DNA of 64,000 nucleotides from Sipunculus nudus (taxonomy: Eukaryota > Annelida > Sipuncula > Golfingiida > Sipunculidae). Under the pieces are notes generated by a model. That model saw nothing but the letters and a program-made list of their open reading frames with translations, made no database searches and had not been told where the DNA came from. A program made the translations under genes and the position numbers. The first letter of the stretch is position 1. Each line of letters begins with the position of its first letter. The stretch lies in the NCBI GenBank assembly GCA_026874595.1, contig CM049313.1, positions 79,350,659 to 79,414,658 of the forward strand. Direction: 5' to 3'. Positions 11,131 through 23,556 of this stretch are shown piece by piece.

Positions 11131-13286
11131 CCTGTGACCGTAAATACACTGTCCGGTGAGGAGCCAAACCTGGGACGTTGTTAACGATACTTCAGCCATA
11201 GCCTGGAAGGGGGCATTTTGGTGATCCATCGTGCTGTTGTATGGAAGTTACCTATATAGGCGGGCAAGATTCCTTATGTTTTGTCCGGTGACCGTAAATG
11301 TACTGTCCGGTGAGGAGCCAAACCTGGGACGTTGTTAAGGATACTTCAGCCATAGCCTGGAAGGGGGCATTTTGGTGATCCATCGTGCTGTTGTATGGAA
11401 ATTACCTATATAGGCGGGCAAGATTCCTTATGTTTTGTCCGGTGACCGTAAATGCACTGTCCGGTGAGGAGCCAAACCTGGGACGTTGTTAACGATACTT
11501 CAGCCATAGCCTGGAAGGGTGCATTTTGGTGATCCATCGTGCTGTTGTATGGAAGTTACCTATATAGGCGGGCAAGATTCCTTATGTTTTGTCCGGTGAC
11601 CGTAAATGTACTGTCCAGTGAGGAGCCAAACCTGGGACGTTGTTAACGTTACTTCAGCCATAGCCTGGAAGGGGACATTTTGGTGATCCATCGTGCTGTT
11701 GTATGTAAGTTACCTATATAGGCGGGCAAGATTCCTTATGTTTTGTCCGGTGACCGTAAATGCACTGTCTGGTGAGGAGCCAAACCTGGGACATTGTTAA
11801 CGATACTTCAGCCATAGCCTGGAAGGGGGCATTTTGGTGATCCATCGTGCTGTTGTATGGAAGTTACCTATATAGGCGGGCAAGATTCCTTATGTTTTGT
11901 CCGGTGACCGTAAATGTACTGTCCAGTGAGGAGCCAAACCTGGAACGTTGTTAACGATACTTCAGCCATAGCCTGGAAGGGGGCATTTTGGTGATCCATC
12001 GTGCTGTTGTATGGAAATTACCTATATAGGCGGGCAAAATTCCTTATGTTTTGTCCGGTGACCGTAAATGCACTGTCCGGTGAGGAGCCAAACCTGGGAC
12101 GTTGTTAACGATACTTCAGCCATAGCCTGGAAGAGGGCATTTTGGTGATCCATCGTGCTGTTTTATGGAAGTTACCTATATAGGCGGGCAAGATTCCTTA
12201 TGTTTTGTCCGGTGACTGTAAATGTACTGTCCGGTGAGGAGCCAAACCTGGGACGTTGTTAACGATACTTCAGCCATAGCCTGGAAGGGGGCATTTTGGT
12301 GATCCATCGTGCTGTTATATGGAAGTTACCTATATAGGCGGGCAAGATTCCTTATGTTTTGTCCGGTGACCGTAAATGTACTGTTTGGTGAGGAGCCAAA
12401 CCTGGGACGTTGTTAACGTTACTTCAGCCATAGCCTGGAAGGGGGCATTTTGGTGATCCATTGTGCTGTTGTATGGAAGTTACCTATATAGGCGGGCAAG
12501 ATTCCTTATGTTTTGTCCGGTGACCGTAAATGTACTGTCCGGTGAGGAGCCAAACCTGGGACGTTGTTAACGATACTTCAGCCATAGCCTGGAAGGGGGC
12601 ATTTTGGTGATCCATCGTGCTGTTGTATGGAAGTTACCTATATAGGCGGGCAAGATTCCTTATGTTTTGTCCGGTGACCGTAAATGTACTGTCCGGTGAG
12701 GAGCCAAACCTGGGACGTTGTTAACGTTACTTCAGCCATAGCCTGGAAGGGGTCATTTTGGTGATCCATCGTGCTGTTGTATGGAAATTACCTATATAGG
12801 CGGGCAAGATTCCTTATGTTTTGTCCGGTGACCGTAAATACACTGTCCGGTGAGGAGCCAAACGTGGGACGTTGTTAACGATACTTCAGCCATAGCCTGG
12901 AAGGGGGCATTTTGGTAATCCATCGTGCTGTTGTATGGAAGTTACCTATATAGGCGGGCAAGATTCCTTATGTTTTGTCCGGTGACCGTAAATGTACTGT
13001 CCGGTGAGGAGCCAAACCTGGGATGTTGTTAAGGATACTTCAGCCATAGCCTGGAAGGGAGCATTTTGGTGATCCATCGTGCTGTTGTATGGAAATTACC
13101 TATATAGGCGGGCAAGATTCCTTATGTTTTGTCCGGTGACCGTAAATGCACTGTCCGGTGAGGAGCCAAACCTGGGACGTTGTTAACGATACTTCAGCCA
13201 TAGCCTGGAAGGGGGCATTTTGGTGATCCATCGTGCTGTTGTATGGAAGTTACCTATATAGGCGGGCAAGATTCCTTATGTTTTGT
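11131..13286 (+). repeat. 14-monomer HOR, copy 1 (2,156 bp)
   Basis: Fourteen monomers recur in fixed order. Markers in order: CCTGTGACC with AATACACTG; GTTAAGGATAC; GAAATTACC with GGGTGC; CCAGTGAGG with GGGGACATT; GTATGTAAG with ACTGTCTGG and GACATTG; CCAGTGAGG with GGAACG; GAAATTACC with CAAAATTCC and GAAGAGG; CTGTTTTATGG with GACTGTAAATG; TTATATGG with ACTGTTTGG; CATTGTGCTG; GGGGTCATT; AATACACTG with AAACGTGGG and GTAATCC; GATGTTGTTAAGG; AATGCACTG. The CCTGTG marker is at 11,131, 13,287 and 15,443, exactly 2,156 bp (14 x 154) apart each time. Confidence 0.92.
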
Positions 13287-15442
13287 CCTGTGACCGTAAA
13301 TACACTGTCCGGTGAGGAGCCAAACCTGGGACGTTGTTAACGATACTTCAGCCATAGCCTGGAAGGGGGCATTTTGGTGATCCATCGTGCTGTTGTATGG
13401 AAGTTACCTATATAGGCGGGCAAGATTCCTTATGTTTTGTCCGGTGACCGTAAATGTACTGTCCGGTGAGGAGCCAAACCTGGGACGTTGTTAAGGATAC
13501 TTCAGCCATAGCCTGGAAGGGGGCATTTTGGTGATCCATCGTGCTGTTGTATGGAAATTACCTATATAGGTGGGCAAGATTCCTTATGTTTTGTCCGGTG
13601 ACCGTAAATGCACTGTCCGGTGAGGAGCCAAACCTGGGACGTTGTTAACGATACTTCAGCCATAGCCTGGAAGGGTGCATTTTGGTGATCCATCGTGCTG
13701 TTGTATGGAAGTTACCTATATAGGCGGGCAAGATTCCTTATGTTTTGTCCGGTGACCGTAAATGTACTGTCCAGTGAGGAGCCAAACCTGGGACGTTGTT
13801 AACGTTACTTCAGCCATAGCCTGGAAGGGGACATTTTGGTGATCCATCGTGCTGTTGTATGTAAGTTACCTATATAGGCGGGCAAGATTCCTTATGTTTT
13901 GTCCGGTGACCGTAAATGCACTGTCTGGTGAGGAGCCAAACCTGGGACATTGTTAACGATACTTCAGCCATAGCCTGGAAGGGGGCATTTTGGTGATCCA
14001 TCGTGCTGTTGTATGGAAGTTACCTATATAGGCGGGCAAGATTCCTTATGTTTTGTCCGGTGACCGTAAATGTACTGTCCAGTGAGGAGCCAAACCTGGA
14101 ACGTTGTTAACGATACTTCAGCCATAGCCTGGAAGGGGGCATTTTGGTGATCCATCGTGCTGTTGTATGGAAATTACCTATATAGGCGGGCAAAATTCCT
14201 TATGTTTTGTCCGGTGACCGTAAATGCACTGTCCGGTGAGGAGCCAAACCTGGGACGTTGTTAACGATACTTCAGCCATAGCCTGGAAGAGGGCATTTTG
14301 GTGATCCATCGTGCTGTTTTATGGAAGTTACCTATATAGGCGGGCAAGATTCCTTATGTTTTGTCCGGTGACTGTAAATGTACTGTCCGGTGAGGAGCCA
14401 AACCTGGGACGTTGTTAACGATACTTCAGCCATAGCCTGGAAGGGGGCATTTTGGTGATCCATCGTGCTGTTATATGGAAGTTACCTATATAGGCGGGCA
14501 AGATTCCTTATGTTTTGTCCGGTGACCGTAAATGTACTGTTTGGTGAGGAGCCAAACCTGGGACGTTGTTAACGTTACTTCAGCCATAGCCTGGAAGGGG
14601 GCATTTTGGTGATCCATTGTGCTGTTGTATGGAAGTTACCTATATAGGCGGGCAAGATTCCTTATGTTTTGTCCGGTGACCGTAAATGTACTGTCCGGTG
14701 AGGAGCCAAACCTGGGACGTTGTTAACGATACTTCAGCCATAGCCTGGAAGGGGGCATTTTGGTGATCCATCGTGCTGTTGTATGGAAGTTACCTATATA
14801 GGCGGGCAAGATTCCTTATGTTTTGTCCGGTGACCGTAAATGTACTGTCCGGTGAGGAGCCAAACCTGGGACGTTGTTAACGTTACTTCAGCCATAGCCT
14901 GGAAGGGGTCATTTTGGTGATCCATCGTGCTGTTGTATGGAAATTACCTATATAGGCGGGCAAGATTCCTTATGTTTTGTCCGGTGACCGTAAATACACT
15001 GTCCGGTGAGGAGCCAAACGTGGGACGTTGTTAACGATACTTCAGCCATAGCCTGGAAGGGGGCATTTTGGTAATCCATCGTGCTGTTGTATGGAAGTTA
15101 CCTATATAGGCGGGCAAGATTCCTTATGTTTTGTCCGGTGACCGTAAATGTACTGTCCGGTGAGGAGCCAAACCTGGGATGTTGTTAAGGATACTTCAGC
15201 CATAGCCTGGAAGGGAGCATTTTGGTGATCCATCGTGCTGTTGTATGGAAATTACCTATATAGGCGGGCAAGATTCCTTATGTTTTGTCCGGTGACCGTA
15301 AATGCACTGTCCGGTGAGGAGCCAAACCTGGGACGTTGTTAACGATACTTCAGCCATAGCCTGGAAGGGGGCATTTTGGTGATCCATCGTGCTGTTGTAT
15401 GGAAGTTACCTATATAGGCGGGCAAGATTCCTTATGTTTTGT
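13287..15442 (+). repeat. 14-monomer HOR, copy 2 (2,156 bp)
   Basis: The same 14 markers follow in the same order as in copy 1. ACTGTTTGG falls at 12,381, 14,537 and 16,693, again at steps of exactly 2,156 bp. The only clear difference I found from copy 1 is TAGGTGGGCAAG near 13,569, where copy 1 has TAGGCGGGCAAG. Copy 3 shares that change, so copies 2 and 3 appear to be the closest pair. Confidence 0.92.
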
Positions 15443-17598
15443 CCTGTGACCGTAAATACACTGTCCGGTGAGGAGCCAAACCTGGGACGTTGTTAACGAT
15501 ACTTCAGCCATAGCCTGGAAGGGGGCATTTTGGTGATCCATCGTGCTGTTGTATGGAAGTTACCTATATAGGCGGGCAAGATTCCTTATGTTTTGTCCGG
15601 TGACCGTAAATGTACTGTCCGGTGAGGAGCCAAACCTGGGACGTTGTTAAGGATACTTCAGCCATAGCCTGGAAGGGGGCATTTTGGTGATCCATCGTGC
15701 TGTTGTATGGAAATTACCTATATAGGTGGGCAAGATTCCTTATGTTTTGTCCGGTGACCGTAAATGCACTGTCCGGTGAGGAGCCAAACCTGGGACGTTG
15801 TTAACGATACTTCAGCCATAGCCTGGAAGGGTGCATTTTGGTGATCCATCGTGCTGTTGTATGGAAGTTACCTATATAGGCGGGCAAGATTCCTTATGTT
15901 TTGTCCGGTGACCGTAAATGTACTGTCCAGTGAGGAGCCAAACCTGGGACGTTGTTAACGTTACTTCAGCCATAGCCTGGAAGGGGACATTTTGGTGATC
16001 CATCGTGCTGTTGTATGTAAGTTACCTATATAGGCGGGCAAGATTCCTTATGTTTTGTCCGGTGACCGTAAATGCACTGTCTGGTGAGGAGCCAAACCTG
16101 GGACATTGTTAACGATACTTCAGCCATAGCCTGGAAGGGGGCATTTTGGTGATCCATCGTGCTGTTGTATGGAAGTTACCTATATAGGCGGGCAAGATTC
16201 CTTATGTTTTGTCCGGTGACCGTAAATGTACTGTCCAGTGAGGAGCCAAACCTGGAACGTTGTTAACGATACTTCAGCCATAGCCTGGAAGGGGGCATTT
16301 TGGTGATCCATCGTGCTGTTGTATGGAAATTACCTATATAGGCGGGCAAAATTCCTTATGTTTTGTCCGGTGACCGTAAATGCACTGTCCGGTGAGGAGC
16401 CAAACCTGGGACGTTGTTAAAGATACTTCAGCCATAGCCTGGAAGAGGGCATTTTGGTGATCCATCGTGCTGTTTTATGGAAGTTACCTATATAGGCGGG
16501 CAAGATTCCTTATGTTTTGTCCGGTGACTGTAAATGTACTGTCCGGTGAGGAGCCAAACCTGGGACGTTGTTAACGATACTTCAGCCATAGCCTGGAAGG
16601 GGGCATTTTGGTGATCCATCGTGCTGTTATATGGAAGTTACCTATATAGGCGGGCAAGATTCCTTATGTTTTGTCCGGTGACCGTAAATGTACTGTTTGG
16701 TGAGGAGCCAAACCTGGGACGTTGTTAACGTTACTTCAGCCATAGCCTGGAAGGGGGCATTTTGGTGATCCATTGTGCTGTTGTATGGAAGTTACCTATA
16801 TAGGCGGGCAAGATTCCTTATGTTTTGTCCGGTGACTGTAAATGTACTGTCCGGTGAGGAGCCAAACCTGGGACGTTGTTAACGATACTTCAGCCATAGC
16901 CTGGAAGGGGGCATTTTGGTGATCCATCGTGCTGTTGTATGGAAGTTACCTATATAGGCGGGCAAGATTCCTTATGTTTTGTCCGGTGACCGTAAATGTA
17001 CTGTCCGGTGAGGAGCCAAACCTGGGACGTTGTTAACGTTACTTCAGCCATAGCCTGGAAGGGGTCATTTTGGTGATCCATCGTGCTGTTGTATGGAAAT
17101 TACCTATATAGGCGGGCAAGATTCCTTATGTTTTGTCCGGTGACCGTAAATACACTGTCCGGTGAGGAGCCAAATGTGGGACGTTGTTAACGATACTTCA
17201 GCCATAGCCTGGAAGGGGGCATTTTGGTAATCCATCGTGCTGTTGTATGGAAGTTACCTATATAGGCGGGCAAGATTCCTTATGTTTTGTCCGGTGACCG
17301 TAAATGTACTGTCCGGTGAGGAGCCAAACCTGGGACGTTGTTAACGATACTTCAGCCATAGCCTGGAAGGGGGCATTTTGGTGATCCATCGTGCTGTTGT
17401 ATGGAAATTACCTATATAGGCGGGCAAGATTCCTTATGTTTTGTCAGGTGACCGTAAATGCACTGTCCGGTGAGGAGCCAAACCTGGGACGTTGTTAACG
17501 ATACTTCAGCCATAGCCTGGAAGGGGGCATTTTGGTGATCCATCGTGCTGTTGTATGGAAGTTACCTATATAGGCGGGCAAGATTCCTTATGTTTTGT
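15443..17598 (+). repeat. 14-monomer HOR, copy 3 (2,156 bp)
   Basis: Same marker order, with a few private changes: GTTAAAGATAC near 16,429, GACTGTAAATG near 16,835, AAATGTGGG near 17,175 and GTCAGGTGACC near 17,445. In its 13th unit GATGTTGTTAAGG reads GACGTTGTTAACG. Beyond about 17,551 the next monomer is a CCAGTGAGG/GGGGACATT type, three monomers ahead of the HOR order, so the register breaks here. Confidence 0.88.
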
Positions 17599-18882
17599 CC
17601 GGTGACCGTAAATGTACTGTCCAGTGAGGAGCCAAACCTGGGACGTTGTTAACGTTACTTCAGCCATAGCCTGGAAGGGGACATTTTGGTGATCCATCGT
17701 GCTGTTGTATGTAAGTTACCTATATAGGCGGGCAAGATTCCTTATGTTTTGTCCGGTGACCGTAAATGCACTGTCTGGTGAGGAGCCAAACCTGGGACAT
17801 TGTTAACGATACTTCAGCCATAGCCTGGAAGGGGGCATTTTGGTGATCCATCGTGCTGTTGTATGGAAGTTACCTATATAGGCGGGCAAGATTCCTTATG
17901 TTTTGTCCGGTGACCGTAAATGTACTGTCCAGTGAGGAGCCAAACCTGGGACGTTGTTAACGATACTTCAGCCATAGCCTGGAAGGGGGCATTTTGGTGA
18001 TCCATCGTGCTGTTGTATGGAAATTACCTATATAGGCGGGCAAATTTCCTTATGTTTTGTCCGGTGACCGTAAATGCACTGTCCGGTGAGGAGCCAAACC
18101 TGGGACGTTGTTAACGATACTTCAGCCATAGCCTGGAAGAGGGCATTTTGGTGATCCATCGTGCTGTTTTATGGAAGTTACCTATATAGGCGGGTAAGAT
18201 TCCTTATGTTTTATCCGGTGACCGTAAATGTACTGTCCGTTGAGGAGCCAAACCTGGGACGTTGTTAACGTTACTTCAGCCATAGCCTGGAAGGGGGCAT
18301 TTTGGTGATCCGTCGTGCTGTTGTATGGAAGTTACCTATATAGGCGGGCAAGATTCCTTATGTTTTGTCCAGTGCCCGTAAATGTACTGTTCGGTGAGGA
18401 GCCAAACCTGGGACGTTGTTAAAGTTACTTCAGCCATAGCCTGGAAGGGGGCATTTTGGTGATCCATCGTGCTGTTGTATGGAAGTTACCTAAATAGGCG
18501 GGCAAGATTCCTTATGTTTTGTCCGGTGACCATAAATGTACTGTCCAGTGAGGAGCCAAACCTGGGACGTTGTTAACGTTACTTCAGCCATAGCCTGGAA
18601 GGGGACATTTTGGTGATCCATCGTGCTGTTGTATGTAAGTTACCTATATAGGCGGGCAAGATTCCTTATGTTTTGTCCGGTGACCGTAAATGTACTGTCC
18701 GGTGAGGAGCCAAACCTGGGACGTTGTTAACGATACTTCAGCCATAACCTGGAAGGGGGCATATCTTATGTTTTGTCCGGTGACCGTAAATGTACTGTTC
18801 GGTGAGGAGCCAAACCTGGGACGTTGTTAACGATACTTCAGCCATAGCCTGGAAGGGGGCATTTTGGTGATCCATCGTGCTG
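17599..18882 (+). repeat. Patchwork zone carrying HOR and cassette monomer types
   Basis: The first five monomers repeat a slice of the HOR at an 11-monomer offset (1,694 bp; CCAGTGAGG at 15,927 and 17,621). They are followed by TTTATCCGG with CCGTTGAGG, then GATCCGTCG, CAGTGCCCG with GTTAAAG, and GACCATAAATG, types that are common only beyond 25 kb. The zone ends in a truncated monomer at about 18,762. It may record an exchange between distant parts of the array. Confidence 0.75.
18761..18770 (+). other. 54-bp deletion junction in a monomer
   Basis: The monomer that starts at 18,629 runs to GGGGGCAT (position 134) and then continues at TCTTATG (about position 36-42 of the next). The next regular start is at 18,883 instead of the expected 18,937, a loss of 54 bp. 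This is the only large departure from the 154-bp period in the window. The nearby GCCATAACC is also private. A short AT overlap may have guided the joining. Confidence 0.9.
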
Positions 18883-20267
18883 TTGTATGGAAGTTACCTA
18901 TATAGGCGGGCAAGATTCCTTATGTTTTGTCCGGTGACCGTAATTGTACTGTCCGGTGAGGAGCCAAACCTGGGATGTTGTTAACGATACTTCAGCCATA
19001 GCCTGGAAGGGGGCATTTTGGTGATCCATCGTGCTGTTGTATGGAAGTTACCTATATTGGCGGGCAAGATTCCTTATGTTTTGTCCGGTGACCGTAATTG
19101 TACTGTCCGGTGAGGAGCCAAACCTGGGATGTTGTTAACAATACTTCAGCCATAGCCTGGAAGGGGGCATTTTGGTGATCCATCGTGCTGTTGTATGGAA
19201 GTTACCTATATAGGCGGGCAAGATTCCTTATGTTTTGTCCAGTGACCGTAAATGTACTGTCCGGTGAGGAGCCAAACCGGGGACGTTGTTAACGTTCCTT
19301 CAGCCATAGCCTTAAAGGGGGCATTTTGGTGATCCATCGTGCTGTTGTATGGAAGTTACCTATATAGGCGGGCAAGATTCCTTATGTTTTGTCCGGTGAC
19401 CGTAAATGTACTGTCCGGTGAGGAGCCAAACCTGGGACGTTGTTAACGATACTTAAGCCATAGCCTGGAAGGGGGCATTTTGGTGATCCATCTTGCTGTT
19501 GTATGGTAGTTACCTATATAGGCGGGCAAGATTCCTTATGTTTTTTCCGGTGACCGTAAATGTACTGTCCGGTGAGGAGCCAAACCTGGGACGTTGTTAA
19601 CGATACTTCAGCCATAGCCTGGAAGGGGGCATTTTGGTGATCCATCGTGCTGTTGTATGGAAGTTACCTATATAGGCGGGCAAGATTCCTTATGTTTTGT
19701 CCGGTGTCGTAATTGTACTGTCCGGTGAGGAGCCAAACCTGGGATGTTGTTAACAATACTTCAGCCATAGCCTGGAAGGGGGCATTTTGGTGATCCATCG
19801 TGCTGTTGTATGGAAGTTACCTATATAGGCGGGCAAGATTCCTTATGTTTTGTCCAGTGACCGTAAATGTACTGTCCAGTGAGGAGCCAAACCGGGGACG
19901 TTGTTAACGTTCCTTCAGCCATAGCCTGGAAGGGGGCATTTTGGTGATCCATCGTGCTGTTGTATGGAAGTTACCTATATAGGCATGCAAGATTCCTTAT
20001 GTTTTGTCAGGTGACCGTAATTGTACTGTCCGGTGAGGAGCCAAACCTGGGATGTTGTTAACAATACTTCAGCCATAGCCTGGAAGGGGGCATTTTGGTG
20101 ATCCATCGTGCTGTTGTATGGAAGTTACCTATATAGGCGGGCAAGATTCCTTATGTTTTGTCCAGTGACCGTAAATGTACTGTCCGGTGAGGAGCCAAAC
20201 CTGGGACGTTGTTAACGATACTTCAGCCATAGCCTGGAAGGGGGCATTTTGGTGATCCATCGTGCTG
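18883..20267 (+). repeat. Island of zone-1-type monomers
   Basis: Nine monomers carry markers otherwise confined to 1-8,550: TATATTGGCG with GTAATTG (19,037), ACCGGGG with AACGTTCC and CCTTAAAGG (19,191), GTATGGTAG with TTTTTTCCGG (19,499), GTAATTG with AACAATAC (19,653), ACCGGGG (19,806) and GGCATGCAAG (19,960). The run 19,037-19,805 parallels 771-1,540 and 5,079-5,848 unit by unit, and GGCATGCAAG parallels the unit at 4,155. One base is lost in GGTGTCGTAATTG near 19,707. This is a displaced copy of a zone 1 segment. Confidence 0.82.
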
Positions 20268-21554
20268 TTGTATGGAAGTTACCTATATAGGCGGACAAGA
20301 TTCCTTATGTTTTGTCCGGTGACCGTAAATGTACTGTCCGGTGAGGAGGCAAACCTGGGACGTTGTTAACGATAATTCAGCCATAGCCTGGAAGGGGGCA
20401 TTTTGGTGATCCATCGTGCTGTTGCATGTAAGTTACCTTTATAGGTGGGCAAGATTCCTTATGTTTTGTCCGGTGACCGTAAATGTACTGTTCGGTGAGG
20501 AGCCAAACTTGGGACGTTGTTAACGATACTTCAGCCATAGCCTGGAAGGGGGCATTTTGGTGATCCATCGTGCTGTTGTATGGAAGTTACCTATATAGGC
20601 GGGCAAGATTCCTTATGTTTTGTCCGGTGACCGTAAATGTACTGTCCGGTGAGGAGCCAAACCTGGGACGTTGTTTACGATACTTCAGCCATAGCCTGGA
20701 AGGGGGCATTTTGGTGATCCATCGTGCTGTTATATGGAAGTTACCTATATAGGCGGGCAAGATTCCTTATGTTTTGTCCGGTGACCGTAAATGTACTGTT
20801 TGGTGAGGAGCCAAACCTGGGACGTTGTTAACGTTACTTCAGCCATAGCCTGGAAGGGGGCATTTTGGTGATCCATCGTGCTGTTGTATGGAAGTTACCT
20901 ATATAGGCGGGCAAGATTCCTTATGTTTTGTCCGGTGACCGTAAATGTACTGTCCGGTGAGGAGCCAAACCTGGGACGTTGTTAACGATACTTCAGCCAT
21001 AGCCTGGAAGGGGGCATTTTGGTGATCCATCGTGCTGTTGTATGGAAGTTACCTATATAGGCGGGCAAGATTCCTTATGTTTTGTCCGGTGACCGTAAAT
21101 GTACTGTCCAGTGAGGAGCCAAACCTGGGACGTTGTTAACGTTACTTCAGCCATAGCCTGGAAGGGGTCATTTTGGTGATCCATCGTGCTGTTGTATGGA
21201 AATTACCTATAAAGGCGGGCAAGATTCCTTATGTTTTGTCCTGTGACCGTAAATACACTGTCCGGTGAGGAGCCAAACCTGGGACGTTGTTAACGATACT
21301 TCAGCCATAGCCTGGAAGGGGGCATTTTGGTAATCCATCGTGCTGTTGTATGGAAGTTACCTATATAGGCGGGCAAGATTCCTTATGTTTTGTCCGGTGA
21401 CCGTAAATGTACTGTCCGGTGAGGAGCCAAACCTGGGACGTTGTTAAGGATACTTCAGCCATAGCCTGGAAGGGGGCATTTTGGTGATCCATCGTGCTGT
21501 TGTATGGAAGTTACCTATATAGGCGGGCAAGATTCCTTATGTTTTGTCCGGTGA
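20268..21554 (+). repeat. Transition monomers leading into the 13-monomer HOR
   Basis: About eight monomers. The second (TTGCATGTAAG with CTTTATAGG and AACTTGGG, near 20,424) is a relative of the unusual unit near 8,617, which shares TTGCATGTAAG. The fourth and following repeat the HOR order TTATATGG/ACTGTTTGG, GGGGTCATT, CCTGTGACC/AATACACTG/GTAATCC, GTTAAGGATAC. ACTGTTTGG at 20,796 is exactly six monomers (924 bp) before the one at 21,720. There is no gene here. Confidence 0.75.
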
Positions 21555-23556
21555 CTGTAAATGTACTGTCCGGTGAGGAGCCAAACCTGGGACGTTGTTA
21601 ACGATACTTCAGCCATAGCCTGGAAGGGGGCATTTTGGTGATCCATCGTGCTGTTATATGGAAGTTACCTATATAGGCGGGCAAGATTCCTTATATTTTG
21701 TCCGGTGACCGTAAATGTACTGTTTGGTGAGGAGCCAAACCTGGGACGTTGTTAACGTTACTTCAGCCATAGCCTGGAAGGGGGCATTTTGGTGATCCAT
21801 TGTGCTGTTGTATGGAAGTTACCTATATAGGCGGGCAAGATTCCTTATGTTTTGTCCAGTGACCGTAAATGTACTGTCCGGTGAGGAGCCAAACCTGGGA
21901 CGTTGTTAACGATACTTCAGCCATAGCCTGGAAGGGGGCATTTTGGTGATCCATCGTGCTGTTGTATGGAAGTTACCTATATAGGCGGGCAAGATTCCTT
22001 ATGTTTTGTCCGGTGACCGTAAATGTACTGTCCGGTGAGGAGCCAAACCTGGGACGTTGTTAACGTTACTTCAGCCATAGCCTGGAAGGGGTCATTTTGG
22101 TGATCCATCGTGCTGTTGTATGGAAATTACCTATATAGGCGGGCAAGATTCCTTATGTTTTGTCCAGTGACCGTAAATACACTGTCCGGTGAGGAGCCAA
22201 ACGTGGGACGTTGTTAACGATACTTCAGCCATAGCCTGGAAGGGGGCATTTTGGTAATCCATCGTGCTGTTGTATGGAAGTTACCTATATAGGCGGGCAA
22301 GATTCCTTATGTTTTGTCCGGTGACCGTAAATGTACTGTCCGATGAGGAGCCAAACCTGGGACGTTGTTAAGGATACTTCAGCCATAGCCTGGAAGGGGG
22401 CATTTTGGTGATCCATCGTGCTGTTGTATGGAAATTACCTATATAGGCGGGCAAGATTCCTTATGTTTTGTCCGGTGACCGTAAATGCACTGTCCGGTGA
22501 GGAGCCAAACCTGGGACGTTGTTAACGATACTTCAGCCATAGCCTGGAAGGGGGCATTTTGGTGATCCATCGTGCTGTTGTATGGAAGTTACCTATATAG
22601 GCGGGCAAGATTCCTTATGTTTTGTCCGGTGACCGTAAATGTACTGTCCAGTGAGGAGCCAAACCTGGGACGTTGTTAACGTTACTTCAGCCATAGCCTG
22701 GAAGGGGACATTTTGGTGATCCATCGTGCTGTTGTATGTAAGTTACCTATATAGGCGGGCAAGATTCCTTATGTTTTGTCCGGTGACCGTAAATGCACTG
22801 TCTGGTGAGGAGCCAAACCTGGGACATTGTTAACGATACTTCAGCCATAGCCTGGAAGGGGGCATTTTGGTGATCCATCGTGCTGTTGTATGGAAGTTAC
22901 CTATATAGGCGGGCAAGATTCCTTATGTTTTGTCCGGTGACCGTAAATGTACTGTCCAGTGAGGAGCCAAACCTGGGACGTTGTTAACGATACTTCAGCC
23001 ATAGCCTGGAAGGGGGCATTTTGGTGATCCATCGTGCTGTTGTATGGAAATTACCTATATAGGCGGGCAAAATTCCTTATGTTTTGTCCGGTGACCGTAA
23101 ATGCACTGTCCGGTGAGGAGCCAAACCTGGGACCTTGTTAACGATACTTCAGCCATAGCCTGGAAGAGGGCATTTTGGTGATCCATCGTGCTGTTTTATG
23201 GAAGTTACCTATATAGGCGGGTAAGATTCCTTATGTTTTATCCGGTGACCGTAAATGTACTGTCCGTTGACTAGCCAAACCTGGGACGTTGTTAACGTTA
23301 CTTCAGCCATAGCCTGGAAGGGGGCATTTTGGTGATCCGTCGTGCTGTTGTATGGAAGTTACCTATATAGGCGGGCAAGATTCCTTATGTTTTGTCCGGT
23401 GACCGTAAATGCACTGTCCGGTGAGGAGCCAAACCTGGGACGTTGTTAACGATACTTAAGCCATAGCCTGGAAGGGGGCATTTTGGTGATCCATTGTGCT
23501 GTTGTATGGAAGTTACCTATATATGCGGGCAAGATTCCTTATGTTTTGTCCGGTGA
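21555..23556 (+). repeat. 13-monomer HOR, copy 1 (2,002 bp)
   Basis: Marker order: TTATATGG with TTATATTTTG and ACTGTTTGG; CATTGTG with CCAGTGACC; GGGGTCATT; CCAGTGACC with AATACACTG, AAACGTGGG and GTAATCC; CCGATGAGG with GTTAAGG; AATGCACTG; GGGGACATT; GTATGTAAG with GTCTGG and GACATTG; CCAGTGAGG; CAAAATTCC with GACCTTG; TTTTATGG with TTTATCCGG; GATCCGTCG with CTTAAGCC; CATTGTG with TATATGCGG. GACTGTAAATG at 21,554 and 23,556 and ACTGTTTGG at 21,720 and 23,722 are both exactly 2,002 bp (13 x 154) apart. A private change is CCGTTGACTAGCC near 23,265. Confidence 0.9.

Noticed and set aside
20570-20752. Plus-strand open frames of 60-76 codons beginning MLLYGSYLY or MYGSYLY (also at 31,048, 35,968, 49,521 and 63,217)
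   Set aside because: Same reason: satellite read-through. Four of the five depend on GTTATC or GTTTAC removing the TAA in GTTAAC, and their near identity reflects segmental duplication, not conservation of a protein.
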